A stretch of DNA of 64,000 nt from Desulfovibrio sp. An276. Lineage in GTDB: Bacteria; Desulfobacterota; Desulfovibrionia; Desulfovibrionales; Desulfovibrionaceae. Below are positions 54,091 to 62,460 of the stretch, one piece after another (position 1 is the first letter of the stretch; each line of letters opens with the position of its first letter). The position numbers and the translations under genes are program-made. The notes beneath the pieces are model-generated. The model did not search any database. It was not told the DNA's origin and was given only the letters and a program-made list of their open reading frames with translations. The stretch covers positions 1-64,000 of the forward strand of contig NZ_NFJC01000012.1 of assembly GCF_002159665.1 (NCBI RefSeq), written 5' to 3'.

Positions 54091-55275
54091 ATGATCGGCA
54101 TTTCCAAATTGTACTGCGGACAGGTGGAGGAATCTGACGTTCTGCGCTACGGGCGCCAGTCCGGCAAGCTGCCCTCGCATCTTCTGCAGTTTTCCAAGGA
54201 CAAGAAGCCCGTTGTAGTCTGGAACATGACCAAGCGCTGCAACCTGCGCTGCGTGCACTGCTACGCCCAGGCTGTCAGCCTGCAGGGCAAGGACGACATT
54301 TCCACAGAACAGGCCAAGGCCATGATCGACGATCTGGCTGCCTACGGCTGTCCTGTCATGCTCTTTTCCGGCGGCGAGCCCGTGGTGCGCGAGGACCTCG
54401 TGGAGCTTGCAAAGCACGCCAAGGCCAGGGGCATGCGCGCTGTCATTTCCACCAACGGTACGCTTATCACCCCCGCAAAGGCCAAGGAGCTGCGCGAGGT
54501 GGGCCTTTCCTATGTGGGCATTTCCCTTGATGGCCTTGAGGAAGTGCACGATCATTTCCGCGGCGTGAAGGGCGCCTTCCGTCAGGCCCTGAAGGCCATA
54601 GAAAACTGCAAGGCAGAGGGCCTCAAGGTTGGCCTGCGCTTTACCATCAACAAGCGCAACGTGTCCGAAATCCCCGGCATCTTCAATCTCTTGCGCGAGC
54701 TTGAGGTGCCAAGGGCCTGCTTCTACCACCTGGTGTACTCCGGCCGCGGCACAGAGCTCATCAAGGAGGACCTGGACCACGCCGAGACACGCGCCTGTGT
54801 GGACCTCATCATGGACGAGACCAGGAAGTGCTTTGACATGGGGCAGCCCAAGGAAATCCTCACAGTGGACAACCATGCGGACGGCCCCTATGTGTGGATG
54901 CGGCTGAAGCGCGAGGATCCCAAGCGTGCAGAGGAAGTGTTCCGCCTTTTGCAGTACAACGAGGGCAACAATTCCGGTCGCGGCATAGGCTGCATTTCCT
55001 GGGACGGCAAGGTGCACGCGGACCAGTTCTGGCGCGAGCACGTCTTTGGCAATGTCCTTGAGCGCCCCTTCTCCGAGATCTGGGACGATCCCAAAATCGA
55101 GCTTTTGCACAAGCTGAAAGACAAGAAGGCCCATGTGGGCGGACGCTGCGCCAAGTGCCAGTTCCTCAACATCTGCGGCGGCAACTTCCGCGCCAGGGCA
55201 GAGGCCTACTACGGCGACGAGTGGGCCCAGGATCCCGCCTGCTACCTCACGGACGAGGAAATCGGCATCAAGTAG
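54091..55275 (+). CDS. ahbC: AhbC, 12,18-didecarboxysiroheme deacetylase (radical SAM)
   Basis: A 394-residue radical SAM enzyme of the siroheme-dependent heme route, which removes the acetate side chains of didecarboxysiroheme to give Fe-coproporphyrin III. The first cluster motif is Cys50, 54, 57 (CNLRCVHC), followed by FSGGEP. C-terminal cysteines (GRCAKCQFLNICGG) ligate an auxiliary cluster of SPASM type. The N-terminus MIGISKLYCG fits AhbC. An open frame extends back to 53995 with no family similarity. It heads the ahb cluster. Confidence 0.88.
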   Translation: MIGISKLYCGQVEESDVLRYGRQSGKLPSHLLQFSKDKKPVVVWNMTKRCNLRCVHCYAQAVSLQGKDDISTEQAKAMIDDLAAYGCPVMLFSGGEPVVREDLVELAKHAKARGMRAVISTNGTLITPAKAKELREVGLSYVGISLDGLEEVHDHFRGVKGAFRQALKAIENCKAEGLKVGLRFTINKRNVSEIPGIFNLLRELEVPRACFYHLVYSGRGTELIKEDLDHAETRACVDLIMDETRKCFDMGQPKEILTVDNHADGPYVWMRLKREDPKRAEEVFRLLQYNEGNNSGRGIGCISWDGKVHADQFWREHVFGNVLERPFSEIWDDPKIELLHKLKDKKAHVGGRCAKCQFLNICGGNFRARAEAYYGDEWAQDPACYLTDEEIGIK

Positions 55276-55309
55276 TTGCAAGGGCAGCAAGCCTGCCTGA
55301 AAATCCGGA

Positions 55310-55331
55310 TACAAAAAAAACCCCTGCGGGG
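55310..55331 (-). terminator. Short hairpin with T tract facing the minus strand
   Basis: On the minus strand, CCCCGCAGGGG is followed by eight T. No minus-strand gene ends here; it lies between ahbC and hemB, so it may end an antisense transcript or be fortuitous. Confidence 0.35.
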
Positions 55332-55444
55332 CATGGGCAGTGTCGGGGGCATTCCCGGCAAGGCAGGAATTGCCTTGTTCGGAAAGGCTTGCGGCACTGC
55401 TTTCGAAATATTTGGGGCATTGCACCCCATCAGGAGATCATACC

Positions 55445-56434
55445 ATGGTTCATGATTTCTTCCGCGGCCGCCGTCTGCGCCAGTCCGAGCAGATGCGCGC
55501 CTTCTTTGCCGAAACAGCTCCCGTGCTCAGGGAAAACCTTATAATGCCCTATTTCGCAGTCGAGACCGACGACGCAGGCTTCGAGAAGGAGATTCCCTCC
55601 ATGCCGGGCCAGTACCAGCTCTCCCTGCCCAAGCTTGAGGAGCGCGTGGCAAGGGCAGTGGACAATGGCCTGCATTCCATCATCCTCTTCGGCATTCCGG
55701 CCACCAAGGACGAGAAGGCAAGCCAGGCATACGCAAATGACGGCATTGTGCAGCAGGCAGTGCGCCGTCTGAAGGCAAGATTCCCCAGGCTTGTCATCAT
55801 CACCGACGTGTGCCTGTGCGAGTACATGAGCCACGGGCACTGCGGCGTTTTGACCGAGGACGGTCGCATCCTGAACGATCCCACCCTCGAATATCTGGCC
55901 CGCACTGCCGTGAGCCAGGCCGAGGCAGGCGCAGACATCGTGGCCCCCTCGGACATGATGGACGGCCGCGTGGCAGCCATGCGCGAGGCCCTGGACGCTG
56001 CAGGCCTCACCATGACCCCGATCATGTCCTATGCGGCAAAGTACGCCTCTGCCTACTACGGTCCCTTCCGCGACGCAGCAGAGTCTGCGCCGGCCTGCGG
56101 GGATCGCAAGACCTACCAGATGAATCCCGCCAACGTGCGCGAGGCCCTGCGCGAGGTCTTTGCCGACCTCGACGAGGGCGCGGACTCCATCATCGTGAAG
56201 CCCGCTGGCCCCTACGGGGACATTTTGCGCATGGTCAGGGAAAACGTGGACGTTCCGGTCACTGCCTACCAGGTGAGCGGCGAGTACTCCCTTATCCGCG
56301 CAGCCGGCATCAACGGTTGGGTGGACGAGGAAAGAATCATGATGGAAAGCCTTTTGGGCCTGAAGCGCGCGGGTGCAGACAGCATCATCACCTACTTCAC
56401 CGAAACCGTGCTGGAAAAGGGACTTGCCCGATGA
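55445..56434 (+). CDS. hemB: Porphobilinogen synthase (delta-aminolevulinate dehydratase)
   Basis: A 329-residue enzyme that joins two 5-aminolevulinate molecules to porphobilinogen, common precursor of siroheme, heme and cobalamin. The cysteine-rich zinc loop is visible as DVCLCEYMSHGHCG. The two catalytic lysines lie in MSYAAKYAS and VKPAGPYGDI. AGGAG precedes the ATG by 8 bases. The last four bases overlap ahbD (ATGA), so the two are coupled. Confidence 0.96.
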   Translation: MVHDFFRGRRLRQSEQMRAFFAETAPVLRENLIMPYFAVETDDAGFEKEIPSMPGQYQLSLPKLEERVARAVDNGLHSIILFGIPATKDEKASQAYANDGIVQQAVRRLKARFPRLVIITDVCLCEYMSHGHCGVLTEDGRILNDPTLEYLARTAVSQAEAGADIVAPSDMMDGRVAAMREALDAAGLTMTPIMSYAAKYASAYYGPFRDAAESAPACGDRKTYQMNPANVREALREVFADLDEGADSIIVKPAGPYGDILRMVRENVDVPVTAYQVSGEYSLIRAAGINGWVDEERIMMESLLGLKRAGADSIITYFTETVLEKGLAR

Positions 56435-57669
56435 GTGGACCTGTAACTGCAGGCTGTCCGGCTTCCCCGTTGGACTGCCACGCACACCTTGAAAAGGCCC
56501 AGGCCACAGGGCATCCCGGGGGACACCCCGGCAGCCATCCGGGCGGACACCCTGGAGGCCACGGCATGCCGGGCAAACCCCACGGCGCCATGGGCCCTGC
56601 GAAACTCGAGGACGGCACACCGGCCTGCCGTCTCATAGCCTGGGAAGTGACGCGCTCCTGCAACCTTGCCTGCAAGCACTGCAGGGCAGAGGCGCATCTG
56701 GAGCCGTATCCGGGAGAACTGTCCCACGAAGAGGCCATGGGGCTCATCGACACCTTCTCTGAGGTAGGCAAGCCCCTCATCATCTTTACTGGCGGCGATC
56801 CCATGATGCGCCCGGATGTGTACGAACTTGTGCACCACGCCCATTCCCGCGGCCACATCTGTGCCTTTTCGCCCAACGGCACCCTGATCACCAGGGAAAA
56901 CGCTAGGCTCATCAAGGAATGCGGGGTGGACCGCTGCTCCATCTCTATTGACGGAGCCGACGCACAAAGCCACGACAGCTTCCGCGGTGTACCCGGAGCC
57001 TTCGAACAGTCCTTAAGGGGCATGCGCTTTCTGACAGAGGCTGGCGTTCCCTTCCAGATCAACACCACGGTCACCAAGAGCAACCTTGCAAGCTTCAAGA
57101 AAATCTTCGAGCTGTGCCAGGAGCTTGGCGCCGTTGCCTGGCACATCTTCTTGCTTGTGCCCATGGGCAGGGCCTCCGAGCTGGCTGACCAGGTGATCAC
57201 TGCTGAGGAGTACGAGGAAGTGCTGCGCTGGTTCTACCATTTCAGGAAGACCACGAGCATGCACCTGAAGGCCACCTGTGCGCCCCACTACTACCGCATC
57301 ATGCGTCAGATGGCCCATGAGGAAGGTGTGAGCGTGGACGTGGAGAACTTCGGCATGGACGCCCACACCAGGGGTTGTCTTGGCGGCACGGGCTTTTGCT
57401 TCATAAGCCACACAGGCCAGGTGCAGCCCTGCGGCTACCTGGAACTCGACTGCGGTAATGTACGCACCACTCCCTTCCCGGAGATTTGGCGCAATTCCTC
57501 CTACTTCAGGCAGTTCAGGGATCAGAGCGCCTACGAGGGCAAGTGTGGCGTGTGCGAGTACCACAAGGTGTGTGGCGGCTGTCGTGCGCGTGCCTACAGC
57601 ATGGAAGGCAACCACATGGCAGAAGAGCCCCTGTGCACCTACATCCCGAAGAAGCTGCGCAAGGACTGA
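56431..57669 (+). CDS. ahbD: AhbD heme synthase (Fe-coproporphyrin III decarboxylase) with His-rich N-terminus
   Basis: A 412-residue radical SAM enzyme, last step of the siroheme-dependent route to heme b. The cluster motif is Cys77, 81, 84 (CNLACKHC), followed by FTGGDPMM. The C-terminal SPASM-like cysteines are CGYLELDCG and CGVCEYHKVCGGC. The N-terminal extension (residues 27-52) is a His-Pro-Gly repeat with six His, four of them in HPGG/HPGS units. The start overlaps the hemB stop. The extension is unusual and may bind metal or heme. Confidence 0.87.
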   Translation: MSGPVTAGCPASPLDCHAHLEKAQATGHPGGHPGSHPGGHPGGHGMPGKPHGAMGPAKLEDGTPACRLIAWEVTRSCNLACKHCRAEAHLEPYPGELSHEEAMGLIDTFSEVGKPLIIFTGGDPMMRPDVYELVHHAHSRGHICAFSPNGTLITRENARLIKECGVDRCSISIDGADAQSHDSFRGVPGAFEQSLRGMRFLTEAGVPFQINTTVTKSNLASFKKIFELCQELGAVAWHIFLLVPMGRASELADQVITAEEYEEVLRWFYHFRKTTSMHLKATCAPHYYRIMRQMAHEEGVSVDVENFGMDAHTRGCLGGTGFCFISHTGQVQPCGYLELDCGNVRTTPFPEIWRNSSYFRQFRDQSAYEGKCGVCEYHKVCGGCRARAYSMEGNHMAEEPLCTYIPKKLRKD

Positions 57670-57678
57670 GGAGATACT

Positions 57679-58143
57679 ATGAGCGCGATGGACGCCACGG
57701 ACAAGGCCCTTTTGGACATCATACAGGCGGACTTTCCCCTGGTGCCGCGCCCCTACGCATATCTGGGGGAGAAGCTCGGCATTGGGGAGGAGGAAGTCCT
57801 TGAGAGGGTGCGCCGCCTGAGAGAGGAACACATCATCCGCCGCATGGGAGCAAACTTCCAGTCGAAAAAGCTCGGCTGGGTATCCACTCTTTGCGGGGCA
57901 AAGGTTCCGCCCGAGGCAATGGAGAGCTTTTGCGAGCTTGTGAATGCCGAAAAGGGCGTGACCCACAACTATGAGCGTGAGCACAAGTACAACATCTGGT
58001 TTACCTTCATAGGTCCCTCGCGCGAGTACATCCAGAAGCGCCTGGACAGCATCACTGCCAAGACGGGCGTGCCCATCCTCAACCTCCCGGCAACACGGCT
58101 CTTCAAGATCCGCGTGAACTTCAAGATGGGCGGGGACGAATAA
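57679..58143 (+). CDS. ahbA: Siroheme decarboxylase subunit (AhbA/AhbB, Lrp-like)
   Basis: A 154-residue protein with an AsnC/Lrp-type fold: winged helix (about 8-60) and ligand domain (about 65-150). RRMGANFQSKK and HNYEREHKYNIWFTFI match the AhbA/AhbB/NirDL group, which decarboxylates siroheme to didecarboxysiroheme. Its place in the ahb cluster supports enzyme rather than regulator. The partner subunit is not in this window. Assignment to A rather than B is from memory. GGAG lies 5 bases before the ATG. Confidence 0.7.
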   Translation: MSAMDATDKALLDIIQADFPLVPRPYAYLGEKLGIGEEEVLERVRRLREEHIIRRMGANFQSKKLGWVSTLCGAKVPPEAMESFCELVNAEKGVTHNYEREHKYNIWFTFIGPSREYIQKRLDSITAKTGVPILNLPATRLFKIRVNFKMGGDE

Positions 58144-58210
58144 GGCGAAAACGACGTTTGGGTGGCAAATATGGCAGAAGGGAAAAATTTTTTGAAAAAA
58201 TCTGCATTTT

Positions 58211-58252
58211 TCTCTTGCCAAACACCGGCCAAACGTATACAAGTCTTCCTCG
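58211..58252 (+). promoter_or_regulatory. Candidate promoter of tRNA-Phe
   Basis: TCTTGC, 17 bases, then TATACA (58236-58241) lie about 20 bases before the tRNA. The upstream region is A/T-rich, resembling an UP element. Confidence 0.5.
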
Positions 58253-58258
58253 TGCAGT

Positions 58259-58334
58259 GCCGAGGTAGCTCAGTTGGTAGAGCGAGGGACTGAAAATCCC
58301 TGTGTCGGCAGTTCGATTCTGTCCCTCGGCACCA
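58259..58334 (+). tRNA. tRNA-Phe (anticodon GAA)
   Basis: The 76-base tRNA folds into a full cloverleaf. The acceptor stem pairs GCCGAGG (58259-58265) with CCTCGGC (58324-58330). The anticodon loop CTGAAAA gives GAA, the T arm has GTTCGATTC, and the terminal CCA is encoded. tRNA-Phe genes are common integration sites. AT-rich accessory DNA starts soon after it. Confidence 0.97.
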
Positions 58335-58350
58335 TGCAAAAGCAAGCAAC

Positions 58351-58383
58351 AAGGGTTATGGCAAAACGCTGTAACCCTTTTTT
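58351..58383 (+). terminator. Rho-independent terminator after tRNA-Phe
   Basis: AAGGGTTA (58351-58358) pairs with TAACCCTT (58372-58379), followed by TTTTG. Confidence 0.85.
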
Positions 58384-58470
58384 GTTTTCTCCGAAAAAAG
58401 GCATCCCCCGCTTATCATCTCGTGCAGGAGAAACCCTGCAAAATGCACTTGTCATTGAGGCTGTTTCATA

Positions 58471-59094
58471 ATGTCGTCTCCTTGTTCGGGAAATAGCCCA
58501 AAGGGGGATGGTGCCCTTTGCGATCTGCCCGAAGCTTGCAAAAGGATCGGAAAGTACGAGGCACGCTTCAGGAGTGCTGGTGCAGAGTTAGCGAGAAGGT
58601 ACACGCCGCACGTCCACTTCGCCGAGACTGACAGCGACATGGAAGACTTTGCCAGGGAGTGCGCGTCGGCTGCCATCGTGGCCGGCAGCGAACTTGGGGT
58701 GGCCTGGGCGGGCCGCATTGGGACGCTGCTCCTGATGTCCTTGGCTTGGAGCTGGCTGAACCAGAGCGTTTTGTGCGTGTCATATAGTTGTGAGTTCGGT
58801 GTTAACCACCATGAGGAATGTCACTACAGGATTTTGTTGCAGTATATGTTCAGTTTTTCCTCCGGGTGTACTGCATTAAATTTCCCTGCAAGAAAATTTT
58901 TGATAAATTCATCTCCATCATTGCCGACTAGAAAAAAATTGTTTATTACAGAGCTGACAGATTTGTTGCAACGTTTTTTGTTTCTCTTTGGAGTTAGAAA
59001 AGCAATGCCCTTAGAACAGAAGTTCTTTTGTATGTTCATTATTGTTTATTTACTAAGATTGAACTTGTCACATAGGGAGTCAATATCAAGTTGA
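58471..59094 (+). CDS. Unrecognised protein, chimeric or truncated
   Basis: An open frame of 207 codons with GAGG 10 bases before its ATG. The first about 98 codons are GC-rich and protein-like (CKRIGKYEARFRSAGAEL; DFARECASAAIVAGSELG). The rest enters A/T-rich DNA and looks like random extension (Phe/Leu/Ser-rich). It may be a gene truncated near 58790 by a rearrangement at the island edge. No family recognised. Confidence 0.3.
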   Translation: MSSPCSGNSPKGDGALCDLPEACKRIGKYEARFRSAGAELARRYTPHVHFAETDSDMEDFARECASAAIVAGSELGVAWAGRIGTLLLMSLAWSWLNQSVLCVSYSCEFGVNHHEECHYRILLQYMFSFSSGCTALNFPARKFLINSSPSLPTRKKLFITELTDLLQRFLFLFGVRKAMPLEQKFFCMFIIVYLLRLNLSHRESISS

Positions 59095-59237
59095 TATTCC
59101 TTTCCATATGAGCTTCTGTTGCATGCCAGGATAATCCTTGCATTTCTGTTAGCCAGAGTGCTGGGATCTGTGGAGGAAATTATATTTTTAAGAGTTGTAA
59201 TTGTTTCCAGAAGTAAGTGAACTGTATGTTTTTCCAT
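58824..59237 (-). pseudogene. Small AT-rich gene split by one TAA
   Basis: Two consecutive frames in the same register (63 codons, then 71) are separated only by TAA and one codon. Together they give a 136-residue protein-like sequence starting MEKHTVHLLLETITT and ending NIYCNKIL. AGG lies upstream of the first ATG; the second has no ribosome site. This suggests a single gene interrupted by a nonsense mutation. Base composition is far more A/T-rich than the chromosome. Function unknown. Confidence 0.4.
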
Positions 59238-59656
59238 AAACTTGTGTTTACCTCACATGAAAATTGTTGGGTAAAAACAGGAACTTTTACCTGGGAATAT
59301 GAAAATTTTCATTGATCCTGCCTATTGTGCAGGGATGGAGCATTAGAGTGGTACCTGTATGGGAAACAGGGCCTTCTCCTCGCTTTTCCCCCGGATTTTT
59401 GTATGTTTGCTGCATTGCCGGTGGAAGATGCTTGTCACAGCTGTCTGGGACAGGCAACGGAAGAAAAAGTCGGTAATGGCTATTCTCCCGTTGCCCGGGT
59501 CCGGCAGACGACGCTCTCCGCAGGCGTTCATGACCAATGTGAAGAGTCAGAGCGTCCCGGCAAGCAGAACTTGCCAGTAGTACGACATCGTTAGTCACCT
59601 CAAAAGCGCGAGCCAGAAGGCAAGGCAGAGAACGCTTGCCGCAATCAGATTCGCCA
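59238..59656. other. Spacer without a supported gene
   Basis: Small frames on both strands show no start signals or recognisable domains. A 14-bp palindrome ATGAAAATTTTCAT lies at 59299-59312, followed by a small hairpin CCTGC/GCAGG (59316-59335). Confidence 0.4.
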
Positions 59657-61705
59657 TCACTTCGCTGCAGGCAGGACGGTGGGAGTGCCAAGCAGGCTCA
59701 GGGCATGCGTCGCAAAAGGGGCGCCTTCCTCAGTGCTGCTTTCCACACTGTCCTTGCAGCTTTCAGGGGCACCGCCCTCAACGCTGGTTTGCTGGCTGTT
59801 CTTGCTGTTTTCCTCGCCTCCATCGCTGTCAGATGCGGCTTCTTCGGGGTGTGAGTGGACACTGGTGTCCTCTTCTTCCCTTTCGACGCCTGCCTCCTTC
59901 AGGATGTCGTAGACAAGGAACTCTTTTTCACTGGCAGCTGCAGCCTTGGGTTGAGCGACTGCAGGGTTGAGTTCAAAGCGTTCCATGAGCTTTCCGCTCT
60001 TTCCGGGTACGGAAATGGTGCGGATGTAGCCGTGCTCCATCAGGGCTTCAAGAGCCGAGTTCAGGGGCTTCATGGTGCGGAAGAGCGCCTGCCCCCTCAA
60101 AGACTGGAAGCATTCCCTGGCAGAGAAGACACTCCAACCGTTGCGTGTGACAAGGTCAAGAACCTTGTTTGCGGCTTCTTCCGGACTGTCCTGAAGCATG
60201 AGCCCGAAGGCGGCCCTTGCGTGCTCGAAGAGAAGGTCTCCGAGGCTCAGGGCCTGTTCCATCTCTTCGGAGGATATGACGAGGTCGGTCCTTGGGTCTG
60301 CGCAAGACACAAGGTGGAAGAGGGCTGCGATCCTTCCCACAAAGTCGCTTGCAAGCCTGGTTGTCCACTCCTGCAGGGAGATATCGAGACCCTGACAGAG
60401 CATTTCTGCCTTTTCCCGGTACTCCAGCCACTTGAGTTCGGCGTCAGGAGAAAGCGTAAGCATGCGAGACTCTTCGGGCTCGTTCCAGGACGCGGGCAAA
60501 AGTCGCAGGACATTCTCGAAGAAGGCATTTGCGACTTCCTTGGGCATCCTTGTGCACTTTGCGAGAGTGCGCGCATCGGCAGGCATGAAGTAGATGAAGC
60601 GCGTATCAAGGCCCCTGGACTGCAAAAGCTTCACCTTCCTCGGATCCGCAAGGGCATTTTTCTGGGGAGACAGGGCCATGGTGAGCCTTGGATGCATCGT
60701 GTAGGCCCTGTTTTTGGTCTTCACTGTATGTTGGCCAGCGTTCCATGCCTGGGCCACAAGGTCCTTTGCAGACCTTGTGGAGGCGGAGGAGAGGATGTCG
60801 AGGCAATTGTCCTCGGCGCTTGCAAAGGTGAGAGTGTCGTGCTGCTGGTGCACGGTTTCCTCAAGCCCTGCCAGCGTGCCTGTCACAAGCTGGGGAACAA
60901 TCGTAGTGGTATCGAGGCTCACCTGAAGCTCGTAGATTTGCCTGAGAAGCGCCTGGAAGGTTTCCTCGTCCTTAGCTACCTGGGCCTTCACGGCGTCCTT
61001 GGCAAGGCTGCGGATGGACCTTCTGGTTATCATCTTCTTGATGTTTTCCTGGGTGATCCTGGGCCCGATCTCTCGGACCTGGGCCTCTTCCCAGTCCCTG
61101 ATGGGATTCAGGCATGCCTTCAAGCAAGCGCGCTTGCGGCTTGATGGAGGCAGGGGCGACATGATGAAGAGATTGGTAGTCTGGATAGTGCTTGTCCCGT
61201 ACAGTTCGACACTGTAGGTAGTCTGGGCGCACGTCGCGACTACAGCCAGGGCGCTGGCGAGAACGTTTTCCTCGGGAATCTGCATCTCGCTGGACAGGCC
61301 GCGGCAGAAGTCCCCGAGAACAGCCGGAAGCTTCGAGCAATCAAGCCTGGGAAGCGAGCGCGTGGCAAAGGGGACGGGAGTGGTCCACTCCTTTACCGGC
61401 AGGGGCTGGACCTGTCTTGCCTTTGCCCCTGATGTTGCGCGTCTCTTCGTGGCGCTCTTCTTGCTTGCGCTCTTGCCGGAAGCCCTAGTCCTGGTCTTCT
61501 TGGCCTTGCCTGCTTCCCCAGGGGTGAAGATATCATGATTCTCCAGGAACGAGAGAGAAAAAAGGTCTGACTTTGTTGCGTCAAAGGGTGCATTGTTGTC
61601 ATCGACTGCTACGGCCATGCCGGCGGCTTCGGTCTGCACGGCTTGTGCCGTATCAGCCCCTGTCCCGGCTTCCAGAGAGGAGGCCAGAGGCGATGTATGT
61701 GTCAT
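59657..61705 (-). CDS. DUF3987 (YfjI-like) protein
   Basis: A 682-residue protein. After a low-complexity, Lys/Arg/Ser/Ala-rich region (about 60-105) comes a DUF3987-type domain: LPAVLGDFCRGLSSEMQIPEENVLASALAVVA, then NLFIMSPLPPSSRKRACLKACLNPIRDWE, and later a TRFIYFMPAD strand. The Walker-like GSGKS of ATPases is replaced by PLPPSSRKR, typical of this family. The C-terminal about 90 residues are Glu/Ser-rich. DUF3987 proteins are frequent in prophages, plasmids and islands; function is unknown. It probably belongs to the island after tRNA-Phe. Confidence 0.75.
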   Translation of the reverse strand: MTHTSPLASSLEAGTGADTAQAVQTEAAGMAVAVDDNNAPFDATKSDLFSLSFLENHDIFTPGEAGKAKKTRTRASGKSASKKSATKRRATSGAKARQVQPLPVKEWTTPVPFATRSLPRLDCSKLPAVLGDFCRGLSSEMQIPEENVLASALAVVATCAQTTYSVELYGTSTIQTTNLFIMSPLPPSSRKRACLKACLNPIRDWEEAQVREIGPRITQENIKKMITRRSIRSLAKDAVKAQVAKDEETFQALLRQIYELQVSLDTTTIVPQLVTGTLAGLEETVHQQHDTLTFASAEDNCLDILSSASTRSAKDLVAQAWNAGQHTVKTKNRAYTMHPRLTMALSPQKNALADPRKVKLLQSRGLDTRFIYFMPADARTLAKCTRMPKEVANAFFENVLRLLPASWNEPEESRMLTLSPDAELKWLEYREKAEMLCQGLDISLQEWTTRLASDFVGRIAALFHLVSCADPRTDLVISSEEMEQALSLGDLLFEHARAAFGLMLQDSPEEAANKVLDLVTRNGWSVFSARECFQSLRGQALFRTMKPLNSALEALMEHGYIRTISVPGKSGKLMERFELNPAVAQPKAAAASEKEFLVYDILKEAGVEREEEDTSVHSHPEEAASDSDGGEENSKNSQQTSVEGGAPESCKDSVESSTEEGAPFATHALSLLGTPTVLPAAK

Positions 61706-62355
61706 AATACTCCAGAACTGTTGCCCGTTTATGAACTCTTTTGTTCCCTTGCCCTGGCTTTTGTGCCAGGATGTTTTTCCATCCTGTCTCTTGTTTCAGC
61801 CATACCGCGCCATTGCTGAAGCGGCACTGCTCTGTTTCTGGGGCAGACAGGGAGAGCCCCCATCCTCATGCAGTTTTCATGGTGGTGGAAAAACAAGGGG
61901 CCAGAGAACGTTGCCTTCGGAAATTATTGCGTTTTACCGCAACATGTATGATTGTTGCTGGTTGGACAAAACAAGATTTGACGTGCCGCAAATTTTGTTA
62001 GCACCAACATCCTCCTCTTTTGGGGCCACTCTGTCACGAGTGGCCGGCTCTGAAATGTTTCATCCGAGATATGCCGATATGCCAATTTTTGTCTAGACGG
62101 CTTTCGTATAACCACTTTCCGAAATCTTGTCTAGTACCCCCGAAAATTGGTGAATGGAGGCTTTTTTCTTGAATCTTTATAAAAATAAGTTATTTCAAAT
62201 AGTTATATAATATTAATGAATAAGACGCAATTAAGTATCTCATTATAACAATTTGAAATTACAGAATAATTTTTTTTCTTGCGGAACTAAGAATTTATTG
62301 ACATGTCCAGTATACGGCTCTTTTTTTGTTCGTTTCCCGTTGCGGGCAAAAAGGG
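61706..62355. other. Upstream region of the DUF3987 gene and AT-rich spacer
   Basis: No gene supported. On the minus strand it holds tandem GGCATATC GGCATATC (about 62069-62086) and two CTAGACAA copies about 42 bases apart (62088-62095 and 62130-62137), possible operator or recombination sites. Inverted arms ATTTCAAAT (62192-62200) and ATTTGAAAT (62251-62259) flank a very A/T-rich stretch. Confidence 0.45.
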
Positions 62356-62382
62356 AGCCGCAGCCTGGAGGCCACAGGCTGC
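62344..62382 (-). terminator. Terminator of the RNA-ligase operon
   Basis: On the minus strand GCAGCCTG and CAGGCTGC form a hairpin (62360-62382), followed within 8 bases by TTTTTG. It lies about 80 bases after the ligase stop. Confidence 0.55.
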
Positions 62383-62460
62383 AGCAATATGGCCTGCTCC
62401 GCCCAGCAACCATTTTTCCCTGTTCTCGTCTGCAAAAGGGCGGGCAATGAGGCTTGGGTT

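Noticed and set aside
55810-56430. Extension of the ahbD frame back into hemB
   Set aside because: The first 207 codons are hemB in another frame. ahbD starts at the ATGA overlap.
59287-59691. 134-codon minus-strand frame
   Set aside because: No start signal or protein-like pattern; overlaps the end of the DUF3987 gene.
61593-62096. 167-codon plus-strand frame
   Set aside because: Opposite the DUF3987 start and into the spacer; Cys/Ser/Pro-rich, no ribosome site or domain.
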